This document shows positions 13,441 through 25,700 of a stretch of 64,000 nucleotides of DNA, one piece after another (position 1 is the stretch's first letter; every line of letters starts with the position of its first letter). The stretch covers positions 21,890,001-21,954,000 of the forward strand of contig CM060070.1 in the NCBI GenBank assembly GCA_030533445.1, given 5' to 3'. A program made the translations under genes and the position numbers. Source of the stretch: Cyprinodon diabolis (lineage: Eukaryota > Chordata > Actinopteri > Cyprinodontiformes > Cyprinodontidae). The notes beneath the pieces are model-generated. The model made no database searches, was not told the origin of the DNA, and worked only from the letters and a program-made list of their open reading frames with translations.

Positions 13441-13834
13441 TTAGATCCGATAGCATCTCTTCAAGACATTTGCCCCCCAAAAGTTGATCCAAACCTCCAG
13501 TTTGAATCCCCAGCTCAGTTTGAAGCTCAGACGATCCTTCCAGGGGTAGAAGGTCCAAAACATCCATTTTGCAGGATTACTTCCTGCCGAGGAGCAAATA
13601 CAAAAAAACAACAAGGTTAAGACTCAGGCTGACAAAAACTCAGTTTGACTAGAGTACCCAAAACTGGCAAACACTCTGGCGATGAGGTAGTGACAGTCCA
13701 CTGCTTAAGTACTCCTCCAGATCATGATTCAAAGAGCCGCAGGTGTGCAGGAAGGACCAACAAGGACAGGGCGCCACCTGGTGGTGGAGGGAGAGACGGA
13801 CACAAAACAAACCACACAAACTGGATTCCTGACA
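13441..13834 (-). mobile_element. LTR-type repeat fragment
   Basis: On the minus strand it starts TGTCAGGAATCCAGTTTGTG and runs through CCAGAGTGTTTGCCAGTTTT, a pyrimidine tract ending CTCGGCAG, and GGACCTTCTACCCCTGGAAG. It is collinear with 55446-55800, and one block is shared with 31782-32532. The 3' half is missing where it meets the Tc1 relic at about 13440. An ATG frame of about 84 codons on the minus strand (from 13567) crosses that junction and is not preserved in the 55.7-kb copy, so it is not called as a gene. Confidence 0.6.
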
Positions 13835-13929
13835 ACCAAAATATTTAAGACAAATAAAATAATTAAATTGACTAATGATCTACATCGTGTCACAGACTCT
13901 GCATCAAACTGAGAACACCAAACCAAAAC

Positions 13930-14110
13930 ACTGCATAATTGCACCATATACAGTATATTTTAATGCTCCAAACTTCCATATCAATGAGTTTTTTTTGCAC
14001 CATGTCTTTTTTTCTCCCCCACACTGTTTACACTGCTGCACTTTAAGAAATGGAAATGTCATGAAATCTGTACAAAAAAGAAATTTTGTTTTGAATGCGC
14101 TCTGTATATA
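13930..14110 (+). mobile_element. LINE 3'-UTR fragment (CR1/Rex-like)
   Basis: Shares an ordered set of words with the 3'-UTR of the minus-strand LINE at 42569-43785: ACTGCA, CACCATA, AACTTCCATATCA, CATG.CTTTTT, CTGTTTACA and TTTTGTTTTGAATGC. No coding sequence remains. It lies just left of the complete Tc1 at 14238. Confidence 0.5.
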
Positions 14111-14237
14111 AAATGATATCAAAATGGTATACAAAATGATAATGAAGCTTTTTTCATTAAAAAAACAAGATGATGATGAAATAAGCATAGCTCTTTGATG
14201 ATGATTTAGCAGTATCACTAGAGGTGTGAGTTTTGTA

Positions 14238-14439
14238 CAGGTGCTGGTCATAAAATTAGAATATCATGAAAAAGTAGATTGATTTCAGTAATTCCATTTA
14301 AAAAGTGAAACTTGTATATTATATTCATACATTACATACAAACTCATGTATTTCAGATGTTTATTTTGTTTAATTTTGATGATTACAAATGACAACAAAT
14401 GAAAATCTCAAATTCATCATATCAGAAAATTAGAATATT
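14238..14439 (+). repeat. Left terminal inverted repeat of Tc1 14238
   Basis: 202 bp from CAGGTGCTGG to TTAGAATATT. Its one difference from the right arm is G in CTCATGTATT against A in CTCATATATT. Confidence 0.96.
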
Positions 14440-14556
14440 GTGAAAAGGTTCAAAATTGATGGCCCCTGGTGCCACACTCTAATCAGCTAATTAACTCAAA
14501 CCACCTGCAAAAGCCTTTAAATGGTCTTTCAGTCTAGTTCTATAGGCTACACAATC

Positions 14557-15561
14557 ATGGGGAAGACTGCTGACTTGACAGTTGTCCAAAAGACGACCAT
14601 CGACACCTTGCACAAGGAGGGCAAGACACAAAAGGTCATCGCTAAAGAGGCTGGCTGTTCACAGAGCTCAGTGTCCAAGCACATTAATAGAGAGGCGAAG
14701 GGAAGGAAAAGATGTGGTCGAAAAAAGTGTACAAGCAAGAGAGATAACCGCACCCTGGAGAGGATTGTGAAACAAAACCCATTCAAAAATGTGGGGGAGA
14801 TTCACAAAGAGTGGACTGCAGCTGGAGTGAGTGCTTCAAGAACCACCACACACAGACGTATGAAAGACATGGGTTTCTGCTGTCGCATTCCTTGTGTCAA
14901 GCCACTCTTGAACCACAGACAGCGTCAGAAGCGTCTTGCCTGGGCTAAAGAGAAACAGGACTGGACTGCTGGTGAGTGGTCCAAAGTCATGTTCTCTGAT
15001 GAAAGTAAATTTTGCATTTCCTTTGGAAATCAAGGTCCCAGAGTCTGGAGGAAAAGAAGAGAGGCACTTCATCCACGTTGCTTGAAGTCCAGTGTAAAGT
15101 TTCCACAGTCAGTGATGGTTTGGGGTGCCATGTCATCTGCTGGTGTTGGTCCATTGTGTTTTCTGAGGTCCAGGGTCAACGCAGCCACATACCAGGAAGT
15201 TTTAGAGCACTTCATGCTTCCTGCAGCTGACCAACTTTTTGGAGATGCAGATTTCATTTTCCAACAGGACTTGGCACCTGCACACAGTGCCAAAGCTACC
15301 AGTACCTGGTTGAAGGACCATGGTATCCCTGTTCTTAATTGGCCAGCAAACTCTCCTGACCTTAACCCCATAGAAAATCTATGGGGTATTGTGAAGAAGA
15401 AGATGCAATACACCAGACCCAACAATTCAGAAGAGCTAAAAGCCACTATTAGAGCAACCTGGGCTATCATAACACCTGAGCAGTGCCACAGACTGATCGA
15501 CTCCATGCCACGCCGCATTGCTGCAGTAATACAGGCCAAAGGAGGCCCAACTAAATACTGA
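14557..15561 (+). CDS. Tc1-like DD34E transposase, intact
   Basis: Cut-and-paste transposase of about 334 residues, typical for Tc1. The start at 14557 (MGKTADLTVVQK) is preferred; an in-frame ATG 12 codons upstream (14521) is also open. Residues 1-110 form the bipartite DNA-binding region, with a helix-turn-helix around KVIAKEAGCSQSSVSKH, a basic GRKK block and a second helix-turn-helix around GEIHKEWTAAGVSASRTT. The catalytic core has D in FSDESKF, D in FQQDLAPAH and E in NPIENLWG. The last two are separated by 34 residues, giving DD34E. It ends GGPTKY and stops before the right arm. No stop or frameshift interrupts it. Activity is inferred, not shown. Confidence 0.97.
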   Translation: MGKTADLTVVQKTTIDTLHKEGKTQKVIAKEAGCSQSSVSKHINREAKGRKRCGRKKCTSKRDNRTLERIVKQNPFKNVGEIHKEWTAAGVSASRTTTHRRMKDMGFCCRIPCVKPLLNHRQRQKRLAWAKEKQDWTAGEWSKVMFSDESKFCISFGNQGPRVWRKRREALHPRCLKSSVKFPQSVMVWGAMSSAGVGPLCFLRSRVNAATYQEVLEHFMLPAADQLFGDADFIFQQDLAPAHSAKATSTWLKDHGIPVLNWPANSPDLNPIENLWGIVKKKMQYTRPNNSEELKATIRATWAIITPEQCHRLIDSMPRRIAAVIQAKGGPTKY

Positions 15562-15647
15562 GTGCTGTACATGCTCATACTTTTCATGTTCATACTTTTC
15601 AGTTGGCCAACATTTCTATAAATCCTTTGTTTTTATTGGTCTTCAGT

Positions 15648-15849
15648 AATATTCTAATTTTCTGATATGATGAATTTGAGATTTTCATTTGTTGTCATTT
15701 GTAATCATCAAAATTAAACAAAATAAACATCTGAAATATATGAGTTTGTATGTAATGTATGAATATAATATACAAGTTTCACTTTTTAAATGGAATTACT
15801 GAAATCAATCTACTTTTTCATGATATTCTAATTTTATGACCAGCACCTG
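15648..15849 (-). repeat. Right terminal inverted repeat of Tc1 14238
   Basis: Inverted partner of 14238-14439, followed by the target TA. Confidence 0.96.
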
Positions 15850-15851
15850 TA

Positions 15852-16567
15852 TCTGTCAACATGTAGAAATGTGATTCTTCGGAGAGTCAAAATCAATTAT
15901 ATTTCTGCCTATAATGCGTATAATCTGTTAGCCAAAAGCTGTGGGTTCAGCAATGCAGAAACCATGTTCTTGTTTGGCCCCACCCACCATCACCTCAGGG
16001 ATTGTGGCATTTAAGATTTGAGCTTGGTGGTCGGAGGCCATGAAGAAACATTAGGACATACTTTAAATGTATTCCATCTAAAAAAAGATGCATTTTAGGG
16101 AGAGACAGTGGTTAATGAAATATAAACTGGGGGCATTTTTTTTATTCAATGTAATGTTTAACTCTTGCTCAGCTACTGTATGTTTATTTTCAGTGGCTGT
16201 GTCATCACTTACTTCTTTGTTGTGTCATCATGTTATGAGGTGATTACCAGGTTGAGGTTATATGTGCTTCACTCTCGCACACAGAGTCTGCTAAAAGCTA
16301 TATACATATGGTAATCACTCTCTTGTTTTGCATGGACGATCCCTATTTTGGATAACCTGTACTTGGCTGAAGTTGTCTTAGATTTTGTAAAACCTTTAAT
16401 GTATGTTTTCAAAGTTAGCTCAGTTGTTTTGATAATGTATTACTATGACGTACATTTCTTTTTTGCATTTAACTTTAGCTCCAAGTAGCGGATACAGTTA
16501 TTCATTTTGGTTGTTTGGTAGTTAAGGCCTTTCTGTTGCTTAAACTGTTGTCTTATCATTTTTGTCA
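15852..16567. other. No feature recognised
   Basis: AT-rich flank between the Tc1 and the L2 tail. Nothing identified. Confidence 0.4.
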
Positions 16568-16712
16568 AATGTCAATGACTCAATGCAATCAGCTGGTTTT
16601 CCCTAGAACATTTTAACCATTCTGACTGAATGATCTGGTTGAATTGTCTCTGTAAAGTGCCTTGAGATGGCATGTTTTGTGAATTGGCACTATATAAATA
16701 AACTGAATGAAA
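16568..16712 (+). mobile_element. L2 LINE 3'-end fragment
   Basis: About 145 bp matching the last part of the L2 3'-UTR at 49635-49775: TCAATGCAATCAGCTGGTTT, TGATCTGGTTGAATTG, AAAGTGCCTTGAGATGGCAT and CACTATATAAATAAACTGAA. It is severely 5'-truncated and has no coding part. It ends in the short A/T-rich tail of the family. Confidence 0.88.
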
Positions 16713-19700
16713 TTGATCTGGAAATATTAATATTACCTCCACCCGGTTATGTCAATAGAAATATTACTGGTAATCCTGAACTTAAATAGGAAAGGTTTAG
16801 TCTGATTATTTGTGAGAATACAAGAAAAAGTGGTTCTACCTCTTCATGCAGATTATGCAAATATCTTGTTTCAACAATTAATAGCATTTTCCCTTTTATT
16901 TTTCACGTAAATCCAGCCACTTCTAATTATTTCATAGTTAATAAAAACATTGAGTTGACCAGAACTGACATAACATTTGTAGCTCTGTCAGTTTATGTTT
17001 TTCTCTTACACTTCTTTCCCTAATGACTGGAAAATATCAACCTGAACAATTTTCTATATGCAAATGCTCATTTGTACCAATACAGATTTCAAGTAGTGTT
17101 CCTATTATAGAAGTTGACAGCAGGCTCACAAATGCATCACTGGCTCGAGGAGCTCTCAGCAGTCTCAGTGGCAGAAGCTGGAGAAGCATCACCCCATTAT
17201 GTCGGACGAATAGCTCCTCAACCACACAACAAGCAGGTGTGTGCACGCATGATTTCACACTGAGCTCTACTGCATTAGCCTATTTATGCATTTAATACCA
17301 GTCATAGCTATATATTGCGGTAGTTCATGAATCACTCACTGGGGTTTACGGAACCTTTTTATTGGTGTAAGTCATTTATGTTATGTTTTTGAAGCAGGAT
17401 AGTTATTTATCCACTTTTGAAGGGGACACCCGCAACTTAAGGCACTTGTCACTGACAAGTTTGAAGAGACAAAATGACAAGCAAGGATGAAATGCATGAC
17501 AAGTACAAAGATGACTTTAAAGCTTGAATCTCCATTACCATAAAGCTATGCGGTTGTGTGCAGATATAACGGATTTAGATTCTCCTCTAAACCTTTGTCT
17601 TGTGCTCTAAAGCTGCCCTTGTAAATTATCACCTGTCAGATCTGTAAGATTTCAGCAGACACTTGATATGATCACTGGAGGAGGAGTTGTTAAGAAGTTT
17701 TACACCCACTGTGGCAGCATCTTATATTTCTCACCTTTATCATTCTATCTTGGGAAGACAGATCAAAGTGAAGAGCTGTGGCAGTGTTTTACCTGAACAG
17801 AGATTGGAGTCAGAATGACCTGTCGGAAATTCTCCATTTCTAATCAGCATCAGGTGAGATATGGGTGCTGAGAGCTGTGCTGCTTCAATCCATATGTTGA
17901 TAAAACGATTCATGCAGACCTTGTGTAAAATTCACTAACTGAATTATTTTTCTCTTTATTGGCAGAACCTTGAGAGCATTCCTTCGGCTCTGGTTCTCAA
18001 TTATGAGAACGCACCTGTACTTCCTTGGAAATGTCAGGTTATGTGACAAATTAAGTGAATCTAGCTCTGTGTTGCAAACAGCAAAGTGTAACAGCTGCTA
18101 TGAAAGCCTGTCTGTGTTAGAGTTGCATGGAGAGTCATTTTCTGTTGCAGGTTGCTTTACTAATCGGCTTGTTTTTCTGTTGAAAGTTTCTCCTTGGGGA
18201 CAGTTCTGTGATGGAGATGACAGAGGTGGAGGACACGCTTTTTCCCACATGAGGCCTTTCCGTCTGTGTGCAAAGATAGCAGGGAACCTTTTGGCTCCAA
18301 ATGTTTCTGCAACATGCACAGAAAAAAAATATACATTTACTGTGTGAAGAAAGCCTTCTGCTTTACCAAAGAGGTGCAGAACATGTGGAATCCATGAATT
18401 TTGAAAGCAAGAATTTATAACGAAAAGGCAGCACATGCAGGAACTTTAAACAAACAACAGAACCTTTTTCCTCAAAATGTCACCATTGAAAAGCAGCTTT
18501 GCTCACGAACAGGGTTGAATATCATATATCTGAGACAGTATATCCTTTCAGACATGACTCACCAGCCAAAAGTCATCTTGGAAACACCTTCAGGTTGCTA
18601 TTTAGGGTTAACAAGAACAGGTTGAAAAAATGATGATGAGATGCTGATGGTTAGGCCTGTCTTACATTTTAATGGTCACCCAGTTCTTTAGGCCTACATA
18701 AATAAAATAAGCAGTTGGTACATAGATATCTTTAATAATTTCTAACCCAAAGAGGTATAAAACAACAATTTTTACCACAAATATGTTTGGTGAAAATGTG
18801 TAAGTTGTCGAAAATTGCTTAATTTACAGGGTTACAAAATGCTCACTCCGCTTTATTCATGTCATTCTTCTAATCGATGTTATGATTGTCTCAGCTGAGA
18901 GAAAAAATTAACATTGTGCAGATTTCAAATATATCTCAGAAGATGCATCAAATGCACTAACAAACTGCTACTGAGCATTTGATAAAAATCAAATAATATT
19001 GGTAATTAAAAAAAAGATGACACAAGTTTACATGGTGACATAAAAAAAATATGTCAAAGCAGTGTGTAGGCTACAAACACAAGAGGAAAGAACGCTTAAC
19101 AATGCGGTATTAACCATACAAAATTGTTTTGCTGCTCTCCGCCATTTTGAAAGGACATAGTTTTCCTCTTTTTGCCAACTCCGATATCATCAAAATTTCC
19201 CAGCTTTCCTGTGGAAATTACAACTTTAGTTGGTGTTTGTTTGCAATTTCTATATCATATCGGCTTTTCGTATTTACCATAATTATGATACCACATAAAT
19301 GCACCATAAGTCATGTCTGTAATGGTTCAGGCATTGAAACATGTGATCTATGCATGAAGGTCCTGGTCCTCAAAATAGTTGTTCAAGGTTAAAATCCTTG
19401 CCTGTCAACCTTTGTTGCAAGTTGTTGCAGAAAGTACCTAGGAACGTTTGTAACTACGTGGATGAAACTGCACTGAAAACATGGTAAGCGAGCTGCAGCT
19501 CCTGTTGGTGTGGGTTCACAATGTAAACATGTGGAGACATCCCATGATTCAGCTCATATATACTGACACATTGTGGAAAAAAGTGGTCGGAGTACATTGT
19601 TCTAATACGTGTGTACGCACATGCGCGACAGAGAATTATTCCCACATTTAATTTTAGCAGAACTGTACCGACTAGCAAAAGCACGTTTATTTTAACTTTT

Positions 19701-22700
19701 AAAAAAGAAAATCAGCTTTGATTACACTGTTATTTCTTAGATGAAGAAATAGCGAGATATTAAGAAAACAGCCTCTATAGCTAAAATCATATTAGTCAAT
19801 ATTAATTTAAAATAAGTTACTTTAGTACTAAAAAACGTGTGTGCTGGAATTTACATTTGAGTAGATTTTGTTTTCCTGTTTAAAATCATAGAAACCATTG
19901 GCTGTGGTTTTTATTGTGACTCTGGTGGCTCCTAACAGCTCCTTCGTCGAACAGAGATTGTGGGCGCCGTTGTTCGGCGGTTAAATTTAGATTAGCAGAG
20001 CTAGATTAGCTCTTCTCTGTCTCTGCCCTGAAGCAGGCTTCAGGGAACATTACGTTCAACTTTGTTTGAATTGCAGAAATAATAAAATCACTGCGTTCAA
20101 CTCCTTCTGAATTGGCGGAAAAAGATAATCTGACACGGTCCAGTAAGCGCAGACCTCTCCGGAATGATTTGGTCACTGCTTAGCATAGCCTTCAGCTGGA
20201 AGCGCTTTAGCGTCTAGCCTTTAGCAGCTGCTTGCTGCTGGCAAATAAGACTATTATGAGATCTCTGTTTATCCTACTTCTCAGGTATCGCTCAAATGGT
20301 TTGCTCATTTCAACCCTCTTATGTTTTGTGGATGTGTTGTCTCTTTTTAGCTGTTCTCTTGTTGCCAAAGGACTCTTCGGAGAAATAATTTAGAAACAAA
20401 TGATCACAGATTGATATGAATATGAGGAGCTTAAACTGTTATAAAGAGATTAAATTGAGCAGCAAATGAACAAGATAAATTGTTTGCGTACTTTTGGTAG
20501 ATATGCCACCAAAAGGCATGAAAATGCAGAAATCTGAAAATGATGCATTTTTTACAGAAAACAGAAATCTGCCACTTTACCTTTTTTTTAAGAGACAAAC
20601 CTAAAAGTTTGGTGACTTTTTTGCAATCCAACATAAATTAATGGGCTGATTTAAATGTAAGACTGAAGCATAACCTAAAGCCAAACTGTAACAATGTAGC
20701 TTTCCCGTTTGTGCTAACACTCGTACTGTATGACATGGTTCTCAGTGAGACTAAGTTCCCTGGGCCCATGCCAAGTCCTATTGGATAATCCAGCTTTTCT
20801 TACAATGGAATTTCAATTATGAGAAGAAAAATCCTCTGTTTGAATTTGCTGGATTAAACTGATGTCTTCTTCATTCTGGGAGAAGAACATGAAGTTTGGC
20901 ACTAATTTTACATACATAGACCAAACATCCTATCTTTCAAAAGGAAAAACAGCCAAACTGTGGAGAATATGAAAGCAACTTCTGCCCTTTTTCATTTAAA
21001 TGAGCAACATCTTATATGTAAGATCATTCTGTCAATACCAGAGTTGGTAAAAATGTGAACGTACTAACAATATGGATCTGCATGCCCATTTGGCATGACG
21101 CTGCAGAAACAGAGGTTACTGTATATTTAAATTCCCATCAGTGGTCTGTGTGCTCCCTTAAACTGAGGAAGATAACTAATTTCCCTAGAGATTTGAAAAT
21201 ATTCTTTTTTGTCTTTTGTTCAGTTTGAAGAAGTATTGTCTACCCTATAAAATGTAAGCACATGCAGAGTTCTAGAATGTAAGGCCCTTATTTGATAAAT
21301 GGAAAAAAAGAATTGTCTCTGTATTTGTTAAATCATTAAATAAAGATTCTGAAATGTGTCAGATCTATCAGTGTTTTGATACAGCTTTAAAATGTGGCTC
21401 CAGTTCTCTAAGGATTCAGATAAAAAAAAATGTGCTTAATTGTTTTTATGTCTCACGGACAGCTATTATATTGGAAAAACCATTTAGGCAGTGTGGGTAA
21501 AAGCAAGTGATCGATGCATTGATTTTTCAAATAAACCAAACACAATATACTTTCAAGGCCTTTCTGTTCAACATCTGGTATGTTTTTTTTAATCTATCTA
21601 AACAGCAGTTATAAACTGTGTCCAGAATCTAGTTATGACACACAATAAATGTGAAGATTATTTTCTTCGTGGTCATACGCATATGATATTCCATGTCCAC
21701 CCACTTCTGGGCTGCAAACTTTTTTGGGAGAAAAGTACATGTATATTCTACTATAGTCGTATGTATGTTCAAGGCTGTACAAAACAGTGGAGTAAAAAGA
21801 ATAGTATTTCTCCTGAAGTGTGATAGTGGAAAAAGACGCAGGCACAAATTGGAAAGTGGGATGAAAAAAATATATACTTTTAAAAAAGAAAGAACATTTA
21901 CAGCAAACACTGGGAAAAAGGACAAAGAAAGTGGCAGTCACATGAAAGAAAAACAGGAATATCAACAACAGAATCCAGCTTAAAACAATAAGAAAAAAGT
22001 AAGCTTGTATAATGGGAAGATGTAGAAATTACATTGGAGGCTGGTATATAAACTGAACAAGGAGCAACTCCAAAGCAAGGTGAGCAGGGTGCTGAGAGAG
22101 GTAAACTAGTGAACCTGGCAGGAGTTAAACAGAGATGTTATAACTTTATAAATATCACAAGAATAATGATTCAACAAGAATATGAAATGTCAGAACTAAT
22201 GAAATGCAAAATGTAATGTAATGTAAAAATTAAATGATCTGGAAACAAAAATTAACACCTCATGGCCAAATTAGTAGTAATTCAAAAGGTTACTTAAATT
22301 CTGAGTACTATTTTTACTCTTTTTTTATTTTGTTAATAAAATGCAACTTATGTAAACAGACAAAGAAACACAACTATTTGGATGTTTCAGTATACTTAGC
22401 ATAATATATTGAATTTTAACAAACCAGACCAAAGACCGAATATTCAACCAGACACCAAAAATAATGTTCAACAAATCTATTAAAAGCAATAGAGCGAACA
22501 GGAACTCAAGCAAACACTGGGTACGATGTAGGGATTGGCCATGGACAAGTGGAATGTTGGGTGAATCCCCATGGTGCAAGGAGACAGGGGGCCTAATTGC
22601 TGTTCTCCATTCAGAGTATGAGGTCCTTGGTGGACAGCCAGAATTTTGACCTACCTGGTAATCAGTAGCAGGAAGCCCATGTATATTAGTATTTCTGACC

Positions 22701-25700
22701 TGCATTCCAGACCTCTTAATGATGGTTTCTGCCTTTCTCAAAACTTGTTGACATCTTATTGTTGCAGCATTGTTGGATATGCTGGTGAAAGCATTGTTGG
22801 ATAGTAACACCGGTGGCAGGAGAGCTTCTTTAGGGGAGGCAGACAAATGTATTGTTGGAGATGAGTGCTGAGCTTTCTCTGAAAAGGAATTAGTGAATTT
22901 TAATCAGAATTTATAAAATTAGACAAGACTATACATAATAAAATTAAGCATCCACATATGCAAATTCACTAATCTATTTATCAATTTCTTTGGAAATTTG
23001 TTTGTGACTCATTTGTAATAATAGAAACTGAAAGAGCTCTTTCTCCATCAGTTCAGGCAGGTGCTGCTCGAGAATGTGGCATCTGTGCAGCTCCCCCTGC
23101 TGAAAATAGCACGGTGCTTCTCCAGTAACACAGGAAAAAAAAAAATGTTAGATTCTTAGTATCTTTATTTCTTTTTAAAGAAGCCACTAAATGGGTCTGC
23201 ACCGTTGCTTAATATAGTGGCTTCTGTAAGTTGTCACCAACATTGATAAGCATAGAAGCAAACACAGATGAAAAACCTGACCGTTAGTCATGTTAATCAT
23301 GCTTATTTCTTGCTAGTGGCACTTTTGTAAAAGCTAGCTAAACTTTTACCTTCTTTCACATGCAAAAAAGGAGGCATTCACTGACTAACCTCAATATGTT
23401 TTTTTTTTCAGATTTGAGGGTTAGTTTTTGAAAGCTAGAAGCTTATGATTTCGGTCGAGACAGAGGTGGCACTGGAATCTCCAAGAGTCATTTTTTGGTT
23501 CAATTAAAGGGAAGAAGTCTTTCAAATAAAGCCAAGGATGAACAACTCTGTTGGTGGACTCTCTCCATACTGGAATTAATTTTAGATGCGTGTTGCTCTG
23601 AAATGAGACTCACTAATGATCACCTTGCTCTTCTTTGGAGAGGCGGGTCCACTGTTACCTGCTCACTTTGCAGTTGTTCAGTGGAACAATCCCCATCTAT
23701 CCACCATCTCTCAAACAGAACTAAACAAATAAATGAAAAACACAAGTTGACGTGAACAAAACAAGTAATGAAAAGCATTCGAATTTGTAGTCGAGGTGAA
23801 AGTACAAGTACTTGATGTAAATTGTAGTAGAGTAAAAGTAGAAAGTATCCATGGTTAAATCTATTTAAGTAAAGTACAGTACACATCTAACCAGTGGCTG
23901 GTGTATGATGGCCACAGTCGCTGTCAGAGCTTGGACCGCTACCATGGTGACGACAGTTCCTGTTACAGTAGTGCGAGGAAAGACCATCTCAATAGGGGAC
24001 TGACAAGAAAAACAGGCATTTATCCATGAAAAATAGTAGTTCTGCCAAACAGAGTTATAGCTATTTTTCTGATTTCACGATCAAATTAAGCACTAGTTGT
24101 TGTAAAGTGAGGACATTTTCCTGATCCTCATTTTTTGCTAATAATTAGGTTAAGGCTAAGGTGTGAGCTGAGTTTTGTTTAGGGGTAGGCAAGGTATGCA
24201 CTGCCAATGGTTAAGTTTACATTACAGCAGAGTGTTTTTGCCACACAGCTGTAATGTAAAAAGAAAAGTAAACATGTCAGGCAAAGGAGTTATCTCAGCT
24301 GGACACTGTTTGACAAGATCCCTCTGTGTTTTTTCTCAGACCAATAAGCTAGCAACATTCCACTTAGTTCAACTTATTTAGAAATCTGAATTCTTGCTGA
24401 AGATGTACAATGTCTGAGCTAGAGTGAGGGTGGCATTTTATTATTCTTTAATCTCTGGTGTTTATGAGAGATTGTACATCACTGTCAAGGAAATCCACAC
24501 CAGCATGAACTGTGAGTGGAAGCAGTGGTTCTTATAAGACCAGTGAGTTCAATTTGAATCTACAATATAAATCTAAAAACAAAGTATACTGAACATTACA
24601 GACATTATTTTGGTCAAGTGGCCTCTCTTTTATATTGGTGATATTAAATGAAGCATAGAATCTGTATGTATGCACAGCCAGGGTTTGTCTAATGAATTCC
24701 TCTCAGGAGCTGCCAGTTTATGGGAAACTGTGACAGTCTTTGACAGTTTTGACGGTATTCAGCGAAGTCCAAACAGCAGCTGCTGAAAATCAAAATGAAA
24801 CCTGATTAGTGACAGCTCTGTAGGGATGCTGTTTTCTCCTGCGGTGCAGTTGCACAAAAAAAATGTTTTTTCTGGGATTTATGTTGTTTTGGTAAAATTA
24901 TCTTTATGGGTCTGTTCATGCTTGGAAAGTCCACTTGCTTGGTCAGGACCAAAGATATACAAACATTACTTGAGACTATTTCTACTCCTTTTGTGGACAG
25001 AAATTACTAGGAGCACAGGTTCAAAAGTGGACAACAATGATCAAAGAACTCTTTGAGTGCTGCATTTCTCTTTTTCATATTTGTGCTTGCATCAACAGTT
25101 TCACTATGCTCTTGGAACATTGTCAGCGAATACCTGAAAATGATGAGGTGTTCTACCTGTTCTGTCCCACGGTGCCACCAGTTCTTGGAAAAGAGATCAA
25201 TGGTAGTATCAGGTCTGGCAGTGACATGGAAGGTGTTTCCAGCTAAACGATTTAGGTTTATGATTAAATGTTCCCTCCTGACTTGCGGCAGTTCTATATT
25301 TCAATGAACTGTTCAAAAACAAGCTGTTTCCTCAGGTTGATTTCTGTTCACCACATGTAGCTGTTTATAACAAATGTAAAAAAAAAAAAAAATCCACTGA
25401 TTGTAATGGCATTTCATGATGATATGACAACGGTCAAAAGAGTTATTGATGTAATTGATAAACTTCTGACTCATTTCTGTAACTTATTTTTCCTTTAGGT
25501 ACATTTTCAAACTAAATGAAACTGTAAAAGTTTTACTGTTATACATAAATGAAGACGGAAGCCACATCACAAACTATAGGCCTATATTGTGACTTCGACT
25601 GTTATTTTGAAAATCTCTATTAGCAGACTTGGGAACTTATTTGAGAAACACAAACTACTTTCTTAAAGTCATTACAGCTTTACAGAGATTCAAAGCTTTA

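Larger units (their letters stand above)
14238..15849 (+). mobile_element. Complete Tc1-like transposon
   Basis: A 1612-bp element with 202-bp terminal inverted repeats (14238-14439 and 15648-15849) that differ at a single position when read through by eye. It starts CAGGTGCTGGTCATAAAATT and is bounded on both sides by TA (14236-14237 and 15850-15851), the Tc1/mariner target duplication. It encloses one full-length open transposase. Near-identical ends plus an unbroken gene point to recent insertion. It is the best-preserved mobile element in the window. Confidence 0.97.

Noticed and set aside
13313..13567. 84-codon minus-strand ORF after a splice-acceptor-like CTCGGCAG
   Set aside because: It crosses the boundary between an LTR fragment and a Tc1 relic, and the collinear copy near 55740 does not keep the frame.
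15069..15593. 174-codon minus-strand ORF
   Set aside because: Antisense shadow of the Tc1 transposase.
22325..22846. 173-codon minus-strand ORF
   Set aside because: No recognisable domain. The C-terminal third is a generic hydrophobic run from AT-rich DNA, and there is no splice or promoter context. The length is possible by chance in 64 kb.
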